Source: Thermohalobaculum sp039822785
Lineage (GTDB): Bacteria; Pseudomonadota; Alphaproteobacteria; Rhodobacterales; Rhodobacteraceae
Direction of reading: 5' to 3'
Assembly (NCBI GenBank): GCA_039822785.1
Contig: JBCBMO010000001.1
Coordinates: forward strand, 1 to 64,000
DNA length: 64,000 nucleotides
The translations under genes and the position numbers were made by a program. This document shows, piece by piece, positions 15,518 to 24,154 of the stretch; the first letter of the stretch is position 1; each line of letters opens with the position of its first letter. The notes below the pieces were generated by a model that saw only the letters and a program-made list of their open reading frames with translations, did not search any database and was not told where the DNA came from.

Positions 15518-17962
15518 TCAGGCGCGCATCCGCTCGGACTTGGGGTCGTACATGGGCTTGAGCGAGGCCTCTGCCGCGACGCGGGTCCCGGCCACTTCGA
15601 TCTCGTAGCGCGAGGCGAGCACTTGGTCCGCGGTTTCACCAGCCGCCGGTACATAGCCAAGGCCGATCGCCCCGCCCAGGTGGTGGCCATAGGCGCCGGA
15701 GGAGAGGTACCCGACGACCTCCCCATCCCGCAGGATCGGCTCATTGTGATAGAGCAGCGGCTCGGGGTCGGTCAGGCGGAACTGCACCAGGCGCGTCTTC
15801 AGCCCCTCCTCGCGCTTTCGCAGCACGGCATCGCGGCCGATGAAGGCGGGCTTGTCGCGTTTCACCGCAAAGCCGAGGCCGGCCTCCAGCACATGGTCCT
15901 CGCAGGTGATGTCATGGCCGAAGTGGCGGAAGGCCTTCTCCATCCGGCAGCTATCCATAACATGCAGCCCGCAGAGGCGCGCGTCCATCGCGCGTCCTTC
16001 CTCCCAGAGTGTCTCGAACACATGGGCCGCCATGTCGGAGGAGACATAGACCTCCCAACCAAGCTCGCCGACGTAGGAGACGCGGTGCACCCGGGCGAGC
16101 CCCATGCCGATCTCGACGTCCTGCGCGGTGCCGAAGGGGTTCGCGTCGTTACCATAGTCATTCGGCGAGACCCGCGACAGCAGGGTCCGGGCGTTGGGCC
16201 CCATGACCGCGATCACCGCCTCGCCCGCGGTGACGTCGGTGATGACCACCTGGAAGCCGCCGGCATGGCGCTGCATCCAGGTCTGGTCCGCCAGCCGTGT
16301 CGCCGCCGGGGTCACGACCAGGAACGCCGTATCCGACAGGCGGGTGATGGTCACATCCGCCTCGATCCCCCCACGTGGGTTGAGGAACTGGGTATAGACG
16401 ATCCGCCCCACCGGCACGTCGAAGCTGCCACCGGCGATATGGTCGAGAAAGCCAACCGCATCAGGCCCTTCGACGCGGATCTTGCCAAAGGACGACATGT
16501 CGTAGAGGCCGACGTTCTGGCGGATGGCACGATGCTCCTCCGCCGCGTTGTCGAACCAGTTCTGGCGTTGCCAGCCGTATTCATAGGCCCGCGCCTGGCC
16601 GGGCTTCGCGTACCAGTTGGCGCGCTCCCAGCCGGCGAGTTCGCCAAACACCGCGCCCTCAGCCGCAAGGTGCCCGTGCAGGGGCGAGCGGCGGATACCG
16701 CGGGCCGTCGCCTTTTGGCGATAGGGCCAGTGGTCGGCATAAAGAAGACCCAGCGTCTCCTTCGAGCGCTCGAACAGGTACCGCCGGTTGCCCTGGAAGG
16801 GCTGCATCCGCGCGATGTCGACATCGCCCAGGTCGAAGGGTTTCTGCCCCTCGTCCATCCAAGCTGCCAGCGCCATGCCGGCGCCCCCCGCCGACTGGAT
16901 CCCGATGGAGTTGAAGCCGGCCGCGACCCAGTAGTTCTCGCACTCCGGCGCCAGGCCCAGGTGATAGGCATCGTCGGGCGTGAAGCTCTCGGGGCCATTG
17001 AAAAAGGTATGGATCCCCGCCTCGCCCAGCATCGGCATGCGGTGGACGGCCTTCTCCAGGATCGGCTCGAAGTGGTCGAAATCCTCGGGCAGCTGGTCGA
17101 ACTCGAAGTCCGCGGGGATGCCCTCCATCCCCCAGGGCTTTGCCTCGGGCTCGAAGGCGCCGAGCATCATCTTGCCGGCGTCCTCCTTGTAGTAGGCGCA
17201 TTCGTCCGGCACCCGCAGCACCGGCAATTGCGTCAGCCCGTCAATGGGTTCGGAGACGATGTAGAAGTGCTCGCAGGCATGCAGCGGCACGTTCACGCCG
17301 GCCATGCGCCCCAGCTTGTGTCCCCACATCCCGCCGCAGTTCACCACATGCTCGGCGGCAACAACCCCGGTCTCCTCGCCCTGGCGCCACGCGACGCCGG
17401 TTACGCGGCGCCCCTCGCGGCGGATCCCCGTCACCTCGGTCCGTTCCAGGATTTGAGCGCCGTTCAAACGCGCCCCTTTGGCGAGCGCCAGCGCGATGTT
17501 CCCGGGGTCGCCCTGGCCGTCGTGGGGCAGGTAGACGCCGGCCAGCACCCCCTCGGTGTTCAGGTGCGGATAGCGCGTCTTGATGTCGTTGGGCCCGATG
17601 GTGTCGATCTCAACGCCGAAGGCCCGGGCCATGGAGGCGGCGCGGAAGATCTCCTCCCGCCTACCTTCCGTCAGCGCGACGGTGATGGAGCCGCAGCGGC
17701 GGAACCCCGTCGCCACGCCCGTCTCCGCCTCCAGCCCGCCGTAGAGCTCCTGGCTGTACTTGGCGAGCTTGGTCATGTTCGCGGTGGCGCGCAGCTGCGC
17801 GATCAGCCCCGCCGCGTGCCAGGTGGTGCCGCTGGTCAGCGACTTGCGCTCCAGCAGCACCACATCGGACCAGCCCGCCCGCGTCAAATGATAGGCGACG
17901 GAACAGCCGATCACGCCGCCGCCCATGATGACGACGCGGGCCGTTTTGGGGGGAAGGGTCAT
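15518..17962 (-). CDS. FAD-dependent oxidoreductase fused to GcvT domain (dimethylglycine/sarcosine dehydrogenase family), copy 1
   Basis: 814 residues. The N-terminal Rossmann motif GGGVIG is followed by TSGTTWHAAG with H49, the residue that binds FAD covalently in dimethylglycine and sarcosine dehydrogenases. The oxidoreductase half extends to about 430. The GcvT/aminomethyltransferase half follows, with FLNPRGGIEADVTITRL, VMGPNAR, SYVGELGWEVYV and CRMEKAFRHFG. The folate-site GGIxxD motif is intact, so N-demethylation with transfer of the one-carbon unit to tetrahydrofolate is likely. GGAGG sits just before ATG 17962. It is the last gene of a leftward operon with XRE-cupin, copy 2 and MttB. 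The exact substrate is unknown. Confidence 0.88.
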   Translation of the reverse strand: MTLPPKTARVVIMGGGVIGCSVAYHLTRAGWSDVVLLERKSLTSGTTWHAAGLIAQLRATANMTKLAKYSQELYGGLEAETGVATGFRRCGSITVALTEGRREEIFRAASMARAFGVEIDTIGPNDIKTRYPHLNTEGVLAGVYLPHDGQGDPGNIALALAKGARLNGAQILERTEVTGIRREGRRVTGVAWRQGEETGVVAAEHVVNCGGMWGHKLGRMAGVNVPLHACEHFYIVSEPIDGLTQLPVLRVPDECAYYKEDAGKMMLGAFEPEAKPWGMEGIPADFEFDQLPEDFDHFEPILEKAVHRMPMLGEAGIHTFFNGPESFTPDDAYHLGLAPECENYWVAAGFNSIGIQSAGGAGMALAAWMDEGQKPFDLGDVDIARMQPFQGNRRYLFERSKETLGLLYADHWPYRQKATARGIRRSPLHGHLAAEGAVFGELAGWERANWYAKPGQARAYEYGWQRQNWFDNAAEEHRAIRQNVGLYDMSSFGKIRVEGPDAVGFLDHIAGGSFDVPVGRIVYTQFLNPRGGIEADVTITRLSDTAFLVVTPAATRLADQTWMQRHAGGFQVVITDVTAGEAVIAVMGPNARTLLSRVSPNDYGNDANPFGTAQDVEIGMGLARVHRVSYVGELGWEVYVSSDMAAHVFETLWEEGRAMDARLCGLHVMDSCRMEKAFRHFGHDITCEDHVLEAGLGFAVKRDKPAFIGRDAVLRKREEGLKTRLVQFRLTDPEPLLYHNEPILRDGEVVGYLSSGAYGHHLGGAIGLGYVPAAGETADQVLASRYEIEVAGTRVAAEASLKPMYDPKSERMRA

Positions 17963-17973
17963 GACACCTCCGG

Positions 17974-19533
17974 TCAGTGCGTGCGTTGGAGCGGCTTGAG
18001 GTCGAAGGCAGCCCGGATCGCCGCATCGGTCGCGGCGTCGATCATATGCCCGTCGCGCCCCAGGATCGCGTGCTTGCGCGCCGTCGCCTGGGGCACCAGC
18101 AGGGGCCGGCCTTTCTCGGCCCATTCCTTGGGCGAGGAGCGGTCGGCGATCTCGGGGTAGATGTACTCGGTCTGCATCAGCGAGAGGGTCTGCGCATGGC
18201 CCAGGTAGTGGCCGGGCCCGCCCAGGCAGATGTCCTTCATCACGTCGATGTTGACGTAGTCGTCGCGCACCTCGATCCCGCGCACGCAACGCTGCACCTG
18301 GCCCAGCATGTCGTTGCCGAGGATCAGGCTCTCGAAGCAGAAACCCAGCAGGGAGGCGTGCATCCCCGCCGCCTCATAGATCATGTTCACGCCCGACAGC
18401 CCGGCCATGACGTTGGAGATCGCCTGCTCCCAGCCCGCCTGCATGTCCGGCATCTTGGCGTCGGCGATCCCCGCCGCCGCACCCCCCGGCAGGCCATAGA
18501 AGTGGTGCATCTGGGCGCAGGCCGAGGTGAGCAGCGCCTGCTCGCCCGAGCCGCCCGACATGGCCCCCGTGCGCAGGTCCGAGACGAAGGGCCAGGTGCC
18601 GAAGACTGCCGGCGCTCCCGGCCGGATGGCGTTCACATAGACGACGCCGGCCAGACACTCCGCCACCGCCTGCACGACCGCCGAGGCGATGGGGGCAGGG
18701 GCCGTGGCGCCTGCTTGTCCGGCGGACAGCAGCAGCACCGGCATGCCGGCGCGCACGCAGATCTCCAGCACCTTGCAGCTTTCCTCCGCGAAGGTGAGCG
18801 GGGGCACGACGAAGCAGTTGGAGTTGGAGACGAAGGGCCGTTCGCGGAACTTGTCCTCGCCGCCTGCGATCATGTGCAGAAGCTCAAGGCACTTCGGCAG
18901 CGTGTGCGGGCCGACGAAGGAGGTGCCGATGTGCTTCGTCGTGCCCGAGCAGGTGGCATAGAGCGTGTTGAGGTCGAGGTCCTGGTCGTCCTCGCAATCG
19001 CGACAGACCAGCGGGCGCTGCAGGAAGTGGATGTTGTCGAGCGCCTGCACGAGCCGCGCGGCGTCGTACAGATCCTGGGTGACGCTGTCGCGGTAGTTGC
19101 CCGTCTCCACGTCCACGATCGACACCGCGGCGCCGGCGGTGCCGAAATGCGTGCGGGTGTCGTGCAGGTCGAGGTCGTAGCGCGCATCGCGCCCGGGCAG
19201 CTGCACCGAGCGGGCGGCAATCGCCAGCATGTCCTCCACCAGCGCGCGGGGAAAGCGGATGCGCCCGTCGTCGCCCATGATCGCGCCGGCCCCGGTGAGG
19301 ATCTCGACCCCAGTCTCCGGCGCGCGGGCGATGCCGATCACCTCCAGCGCATCCAGCGCGGCGAGGTGGATGCGCGCGACATCGGCATCGGACATCGCCT
19401 TGTAGTGGCCGCCGGGCTGGCCGGGCTGGACCGGCCGGACTTCAGCGGCGAGCGGCGCCGTTCGGGCAGCCTGGCGGGCGGCACGCCCACCTGCGCGGCG
19501 GCCTCTAGCGGGGGTCTGCGTGTCGATCGCCAT
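17974..19533 (-). CDS. MttB-superfamily methyltransferase lacking pyrrolysine
   Basis: 519 residues. The first 30 residues are Arg/Ala-rich; the rest matches the trimethylamine methyltransferase family (SNSNCFVVPPLTF, SAGQAGATAPAP, VYVNAIRPGAPAVFGTWPF, SGGSGEQALL). The frame has no internal amber codon, so this is a non-pyrrolysine homologue, the class that includes glycine betaine methyltransferase MtgB. Such enzymes normally pass methyl to a corrinoid protein, but none is encoded in this window. It lies between two FAD-GcvT genes, with AAGGAGAA before ATG 19533 and an 11-base gap to copy 1. Quaternary amines such as betaines are likely substrates. Confidence 0.87.
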   Translation of the reverse strand: MAIDTQTPARGRRAGGRAARQAARTAPLAAEVRPVQPGQPGGHYKAMSDADVARIHLAALDALEVIGIARAPETGVEILTGAGAIMGDDGRIRFPRALVEDMLAIAARSVQLPGRDARYDLDLHDTRTHFGTAGAAVSIVDVETGNYRDSVTQDLYDAARLVQALDNIHFLQRPLVCRDCEDDQDLDLNTLYATCSGTTKHIGTSFVGPHTLPKCLELLHMIAGGEDKFRERPFVSNSNCFVVPPLTFAEESCKVLEICVRAGMPVLLLSAGQAGATAPAPIASAVVQAVAECLAGVVYVNAIRPGAPAVFGTWPFVSDLRTGAMSGGSGEQALLTSACAQMHHFYGLPGGAAAGIADAKMPDMQAGWEQAISNVMAGLSGVNMIYEAAGMHASLLGFCFESLILGNDMLGQVQRCVRGIEVRDDYVNIDVMKDICLGGPGHYLGHAQTLSLMQTEYIYPEIADRSSPKEWAEKGRPLLVPQATARKHAILGRDGHMIDAATDAAIRAAFDLKPLQRTH

Positions 19534-19572
19534 GGCCGGTTCTCCTTATGCCACGGGCTGGAGGGGCTGCAC

Positions 19573-22023
19573 TCAGGCGCGCAGCCGGGCGTTCTCGGGG
19601 TCCCAGACGGGGGCGTCGGGCTGCACCACCGCGGCGCGGCGGTCGCCGAAGATCTCGATCTCCAGCGCCTCTCCCGGCGTGGCGAGATCCGCGCGGACCA
19701 TGCCGAGCGCGATGCAGGCATCGACGCGATAGCCCCAGGCAGACGACGTGGTCTCGCCCACCACCTCGTCGCCCTTCCAGATGGTCGACATATAGGGCGC
19801 GTCGTGTTCGCCCGCGTCGACGATCATGGTGGAGAAGCGTTTGGACACGCCCCGCTGCTTTTCGGCCAGAAGCGCCGCGCGGCCGGGGAAGTCCTGGGGC
19901 TTGTCGAAGCGGATGAAGCGGTCGAGCCCGCCCTCGAGCATCGAGTAGTCGGTGGAGAGATCGCCCTTCCAGGCCCGATACCCCTTTTCGATGCGCAGCG
20001 AGTTGAGGGCAAACATGCCGAAGGGGGTCGCGCCCGCGCCCAGCACCGCCTCATAGATCGCGGGGATATCGGCCATGGCGGCATGCACCTCCCACCCGAG
20101 CTCGCCGGCATAGGACACCCGGGCCAGCATGGCCGGGCGCCCGGCGACGGTGCCCTGTTGGTGGCTGAGCCAGGGCAGGGTGAGGTCGGCCTCCGCAATC
20201 CCCTCGAACAGCGCCCGGCTCTCGGGGCCGGTGACGACCAGGGTCGAGACCTCCTCGGTCCGGTCGAGCAGGCTGAGGCCGGCGCCGGTCGGCAGGGCGC
20301 GGGCCAGCAGTTCGAAGTCGTGCCACTGCGCTGCGGCGGCGGTGATCAGCGTGAAGTCGTCCTCGCCGTGGCGGATCAGCGACATCTCGGTCGTGATGCG
20401 CCCGCGGCTGTCGGGGAAATACGCAAGGTTCATGCGCCCGACCTTGGGCAGGGCGCCTGCGATACGGCCGCGCAGGAACTCTGCCGCGCCCTCGCCGGAC
20501 AGCGCAAACCGCGAGAAGCCCGGCAGGTCGAGCACGCCGACGCCGTCGCGCACCGCCTCGCACTCACCCTTGATGCGCGGCTGCCAGGGGCCGGAGCGGG
20601 CCCAGGTCTGGGTCGCCTCCTCCGAGGTATCGTCGCCCTCCTTCGCGAACCAGTTCGCGCGCTCCCACCCGTTGTAGGGGCCCATCTGACCGCCGAGGCC
20701 GACGACCCGGTCGTGCACGGGGGAGTGCTTCTTGTCCCGCCCCGCCGGCCAGGCGTGGTGGGGGAAGTGCATGGCGTATTCGTGGCCGTAGACCTCCATC
20801 CCCTTGGCGTTGGCATAGGGCTGGTCAGCGTAGCCCGTGTAGCGGCGCGGATCCACCGCCCACATGTCCCACTCGGTCTCGCCGTGGACGATCCACTCCG
20901 CCGCGACCTTGCCCGCGCCGCCGCCCTGGGCGATGCCAAAGGTGAAGGAATGCGCCTCGAAGGCGTTCGGGACGCCGGGCATCGGCCCGATCATCGGGTG
21001 GCCGTCGGGGGCGTAAGGAATGGGGCCATTGATGACCCGGTTCACGCCCTGCGAGCCCAGCAGCGGCACCCGCGCCATGGCGTCTTCGATGTACCACTCC
21101 AGCCGCTCCAGATCGTCGGGATAGAGCTGGAAGCTGAAGTCGTCCGGCATCGGGTCGTCCGCCTCCACCCAATGGGCCCGGCAGTTGCGCTCATAGGGGC
21201 CCAGGTTCAGCCCGGCCTTGTCCTGGCGCAGGTAGTAGGAGCTGTCGACGTCGCGCAGGATCGGCAGCTTGCGCCCGTTCTCCTTGGTCCAGGCCTCGAT
21301 CTCGGGGATCTGCTCGGTCAGCAGGTACTGGTGCGACATGACCACCAGCGGGGTCCGCCTGCCGCCGTAAGGCAGGAACCAGTCGCTCACCCGCTGCGCG
21401 TAGTAGCCGGCGGCGTTGACGACGATCTCGCAGCGCACGTCGCCCTTGTCGGTATGGACGATCCACTCCCCGTTCTCGCGGCTCACGCCGGTCGCGGGGG
21501 TGAAGCGAGCGATCTTCTGGCCCTGGTCGCGCGCGCCCTTGGCCAGCGCCTGAGTGAGCTGCGCGGGGTCGATATCGCCGTCCAGCGGATCCCACATCCC
21601 GCCGACCAGATCGTGCGTCTCCATGAAGGGGTGATACTGGAGCAGCTCCTCCGGCGTGCAGAGCTCCAGCGCCAGACCCTGGTAGCGGCCCATGCCGAGG
21701 ACCCGCTCGAACTCCAGCATCCGCTCGCGGTCATGCGCCAGGCGCACCGAGCCGGTGACGTGATAGTTCATGGGATAGTCCACGGCCTCCGCCAGCCCAC
21801 GGTAGAGCGCGGCGCCATAGCGCTGCATGTTCATCACCGCCCAGGAGGCCGAGAAGTTCGGCACGTTGCCGGCAGCGTGCCAGGTGGAGCCCGCGGTCAG
21901 CTCGTTCTTCTCCAGCAGCAGACAGTCGTGCCAGCCCATCAGGCCGAGGTGATAGAGCGTCGAGGCGCCGACGGCGCCGCCGCCGATCACGACGACACGG
22001 GCGGTGGTGGGAAGCTCGGACAA
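19573..22023 (-). CDS. FAD-dependent oxidoreductase fused to GcvT domain, copy 2
   Basis: 816 residues, starting at TTG 22023 with AGGAG eight to twelve bases upstream. The FAD motif GGGAVG and covalent-flavin TAGSTWHAAG (H49) match copy 1. The middle part has YYLRQDKAGLNLGPYE and the C-terminal GcvT half has VSYAGELGWEVHA and LRIEKGYRAWKGDL. The folate-site motif GGIxxD is replaced by GRITTE, so the Asp is Glu and one Gly is Arg. Folate chemistry may differ from copy 1. Copy 1 and copy 2 are clearly diverged paralogues in one operon, suggesting successive N-demethylation steps or different substrates. Confidence 0.86.
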   Translation of the reverse strand: MSELPTTARVVVIGGGAVGASTLYHLGLMGWHDCLLLEKNELTAGSTWHAAGNVPNFSASWAVMNMQRYGAALYRGLAEAVDYPMNYHVTGSVRLAHDRERMLEFERVLGMGRYQGLALELCTPEELLQYHPFMETHDLVGGMWDPLDGDIDPAQLTQALAKGARDQGQKIARFTPATGVSRENGEWIVHTDKGDVRCEIVVNAAGYYAQRVSDWFLPYGGRRTPLVVMSHQYLLTEQIPEIEAWTKENGRKLPILRDVDSSYYLRQDKAGLNLGPYERNCRAHWVEADDPMPDDFSFQLYPDDLERLEWYIEDAMARVPLLGSQGVNRVINGPIPYAPDGHPMIGPMPGVPNAFEAHSFTFGIAQGGGAGKVAAEWIVHGETEWDMWAVDPRRYTGYADQPYANAKGMEVYGHEYAMHFPHHAWPAGRDKKHSPVHDRVVGLGGQMGPYNGWERANWFAKEGDDTSEEATQTWARSGPWQPRIKGECEAVRDGVGVLDLPGFSRFALSGEGAAEFLRGRIAGALPKVGRMNLAYFPDSRGRITTEMSLIRHGEDDFTLITAAAAQWHDFELLARALPTGAGLSLLDRTEEVSTLVVTGPESRALFEGIAEADLTLPWLSHQQGTVAGRPAMLARVSYAGELGWEVHAAMADIPAIYEAVLGAGATPFGMFALNSLRIEKGYRAWKGDLSTDYSMLEGGLDRFIRFDKPQDFPGRAALLAEKQRGVSKRFSTMIVDAGEHDAPYMSTIWKGDEVVGETTSSAWGYRVDACIALGMVRADLATPGEALEIEIFGDRRAAVVQPDAPVWDPENARLRA

Positions 22024-22048
22024 GGGCTGGCTCCTGTTGACGGGCGGT

Positions 22049-22618
22049 TCAGTAAACGGGGGGCGAGATCACCCAGATGGCGATGGCGGGGTCGTCGTAG
22101 GGGTTGGCCCAGCGAAAGGCCTGGCCGCGGATTCGAAAGCTGTCGCCCGCCTCGATGGTGAAGCGATCCTCGCCGAGCCATAGGTCGAGCCGGCCCGAGA
22201 CCAGATAGGCGACCTCCTGCGTCGGCCGTTCGATCCACTCGGTGCGTTCGGCGCCGGGGGTGAAGGTCGAATGGATGACCTCGAAATCGTCCGTCAGATC
22301 CGGCGAGAGCAGGCTTTCCACCAGCCCGCCGTGGCGTTCGCCCAATTCCCGGCGGTCGGCGGCGCGAACGATGCGCCCGGCCTCCCGCTCTGGCGCGGAC
22401 TGGCCGCCGAAGAAGATCGAGAGCGGCACGTCCAGCACCCGCGCCATGCGCTGCAGGTCGCGCATGCGCGGGGTGGAGATGTCGCGCTCCACCTGGGACA
22501 GCCAGCCGACGGAGCGATCGAGGCGGCCTGCCATCTCCTCCAGCGTCAGGCCACGGGCGGTGCGCAGGGCCCGAAGGTCCCTGCCCAGCGTGTCCCCGAT
22601 GGCGGCTGCCTGGTTCAT
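22049..22618 (-). CDS. XRE-family HTH regulator with C-terminal cupin sensor
   Basis: 189 residues. The HTH (about 15-70) has LRALRTARGLTLEEMAGRL and SVGWLSQVERDISTP. The cupin half carries EWIERPTQEVAYLVSGRLDL and GDSFRIRGQAFRWANP, as in PuuR/SutR-like regulators that bind small amino or ammonium ligands. It is the first gene of the leftward FAD-GcvT/MttB operon, 25 bases ahead of copy 2, so it likely controls that operon and itself. An in-frame TTG at 22645 is an alternative start but would overlap the proposed operator. Confidence 0.87.
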   Translation of the reverse strand: MNQAAAIGDTLGRDLRALRTARGLTLEEMAGRLDRSVGWLSQVERDISTPRMRDLQRMARVLDVPLSIFFGGQSAPEREAGRIVRAADRRELGERHGGLVESLLSPDLTDDFEVIHSTFTPGAERTEWIERPTQEVAYLVSGRLDLWLGEDRFTIEAGDSFRIRGQAFRWANPYDDPAIAIWVISPPVY

Positions 22619-22633
22619 GCGACTCAGCACTCC

Positions 22634-22691
22634 GTGAAATTCCAACGCAATTCTTCAGAGGAAGCCGTGAAAATGTCTACGGGAATTTCAC
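22634..22691. promoter_or_regulatory. Candidate operator of the XRE-cupin regulator
   Basis: GTGAAATTCC at 22634-22643 and its exact reverse complement GGAATTTCAC at 22682-22691 form an inverted repeat. A third half-site, GTGAAAATG, lies at 22667 on the same face (33 bases from the first). The interval separates the regulator start from the rightward TerB-like gene. Assignment to this regulator is inference from position and symmetry. Confidence 0.5.
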
Positions 22692-22759
22692 ACCTGAATG
22701 CGTTTCACCGCCGCGCCTGCCGCGCTATCCTGACGCTTCTGCGGGGTGGGGAGGATGCG

Positions 22760-23233
22760 ATGACCGAGGAGATCGCGGACGAGGGGCCGCTGCGCGAGGC
22801 GCTCGCCTTTGCCGTCATGGCCATGATCCTGGTCGACGGTCAGGCGGATCCGGCGGAGATCGACCATGCCAGGGCCGCCCTCGCGCGCTGCGGTCTCTTT
22901 GCCGCCAACACGGTGGAGGAGGATCGCCGCCTGCTGGCGCTGGTGGAGCGGCAGGTGCGCGAGGCCGAGCCGGGCCGGGCCGAAGCCCATGCCGAGGTTC
23001 TCGCCGCCAGCCCCTGGCGCTATGCGGCCCTCGCGATCATGGCTGACATCATGGCCGCCGACGGGACGATGCAGGCGGAGGAGGTGGCGCTGATCCAGGA
23101 CGCAGGCCGCCGCTTCGCGATCCCCCAGGCGGAGGTCATGGCCATCGTCACCCATGTGGGCACCGACGCGATCGAGGATCTGATCACCGGCATGAACCTC
23201 GACGCCGCCGCCGCTCTCGTCCTCGACCGCTGA
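22760..23233 (+). CDS. TerB-like / tellurite-resistance-fold protein
   Basis: 157 residues. Two helical half-repeats, each with an acidic loop (MILVDGQADPAEI and IMAADGTMQAEEV), match the TerB (DjlA-N-like) fold, which may bind metal. No signal peptide or other domain is seen. The function of stand-alone TerB proteins is not settled. ATG 22760 is preceded by GGGGAGG at good spacing. An upstream in-frame ATG at 22673, with AGAGGAAG ahead of it, would add 29 residues but overlaps the candidate operator. Confidence 0.72.
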   Translation: MTEEIADEGPLREALAFAVMAMILVDGQADPAEIDHARAALARCGLFAANTVEEDRRLLALVERQVREAEPGRAEAHAEVLAASPWRYAALAIMADIMAADGTMQAEEVALIQDAGRRFAIPQAEVMAIVTHVGTDAIEDLITGMNLDAAAALVLDR

Positions 23234-23281
23234 GGGCAGTCGAGGCGAGGGCCCATTGGAACTCAAGGCACCGCTGTGGGC

Positions 23282-24154
23282 TTATCGTTTCCCGTAGTAC
23301 AGCCCGACCACATGCTCCGCCTCGGCGAAGAACAGCCAGCGTGCCGCCAGGGCCCCGGTGAGGTGCAGCAGCACGGCGAGACCGGCGACCAGATGGCTGT
23401 CGCTGATCAGCAGGAGCAGGAAGGGCAGGATCGCGATGCCGAAGGTCGCGATGGCGCGCAGCCGGAACGCGTGCTTGCGCCCGACGACATAGACCATCTC
23501 TTTCAGCAGATAGTTGTCGCCGGTATGGGGCGGCTCGAACAGGCTGACCTTGCCGATGGCGCCGAGGCCCGTTGCCGTCTCCATCGTGGTGCCCGCCTCC
23601 TGAAAGCGCCGGTCGCCGATGCGCCAGAAGATCTCGACCACGATGGCGGCGAGCGGCAGCAGGAAATAGGCGGCCCAGATCTGCCCCGTCAGCAGCGACC
23701 CGCCGGCCAGTGACATCACCAGGAAGACCACCGGCGTCATGGGCTGGTGCCAGCGCGGCACGGCCTTGAGCTGGGTGTAGATCATCGCGGTGGCATAGAC
23801 CGTGGCGAGGCAGAGGGCGGCACCGAGCCAGCCGAGGGGCGCGATCACCACGCCGAACAGCACCGAGAGCGCGGCGTGCAGCCCCATGACCAGGCAGGCC
23901 GCGACGGCCAGCACGGCCTCGCGCGACAGCCAGGAACTGCGCCACTGGCTGAAGGCCTTGGGGGCGTTCTTGGGGTTGGCCAGGTGGAAGGTGGAGGCGA
24001 CGAGCCCCCCCACCGTCAGCGCAAAGGCGATGGCGTAGAAGACGAAGCCGATCCACCCGGTCGGCGCCGGCAGGCCGAGGCCGAGGAAGGCGAGCATCCC
24101 GAAGCCGAGGCCGGAGAGCACGGTGAACAGGATGACCGAGGGGGCCGGATGCAT
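23282..24154 (-). CDS. soeC: DmsC-type membrane anchor of sulfite dehydrogenase
   Basis: 290 residues with about eight hydrophobic helices, and HLANPKNAPKAFSQW plus SWLSREA, typical of the DmsC/SoeC family of quinol/quinone-reactive anchors. It should pass electrons between the iron-sulfur subunit and the quinone pool. It is the last gene of the long leftward taurine run; its ATG shares one base with the soeB stop. The assignment to sulfite oxidation rather than DMSO reduction rests on the xsc context and the cytoplasmic catalytic subunit. Confidence 0.84.
   Translation of the reverse strand: MHPAPSVILFTVLSGLGFGMLAFLGLGLPAPTGWIGFVFYAIAFALTVGGLVASTFHLANPKNAPKAFSQWRSSWLSREAVLAVAACLVMGLHAALSVLFGVVIAPLGWLGAALCLATVYATAMIYTQLKAVPRWHQPMTPVVFLVMSLAGGSLLTGQIWAAYFLLPLAAIVVEIFWRIGDRRFQEAGTTMETATGLGAIGKVSLFEPPHTGDNYLLKEMVYVVGRKHAFRLRAIATFGIAILPFLLLLISDSHLVAGLAVLLHLTGALAARWLFFAEAEHVVGLYYGKR

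Noticed and set aside
15623..18160. 845-codon rightward frame
   Set aside because: Antisense shadow of the first FAD-GcvT gene; no recognisable motif and no ribosome site.
17974..19533. Pyrrolysine-containing MttB
   Set aside because: The frame has no internal TAG and the gene runs to full length without readthrough.
17977..22161. Very long rightward open frame (1394 codons) antisense to the FAD-GcvT and MttB genes
   Set aside because: His/Arg/Gly-rich composition with no domain motifs; it mirrors three well-supported leftward genes.
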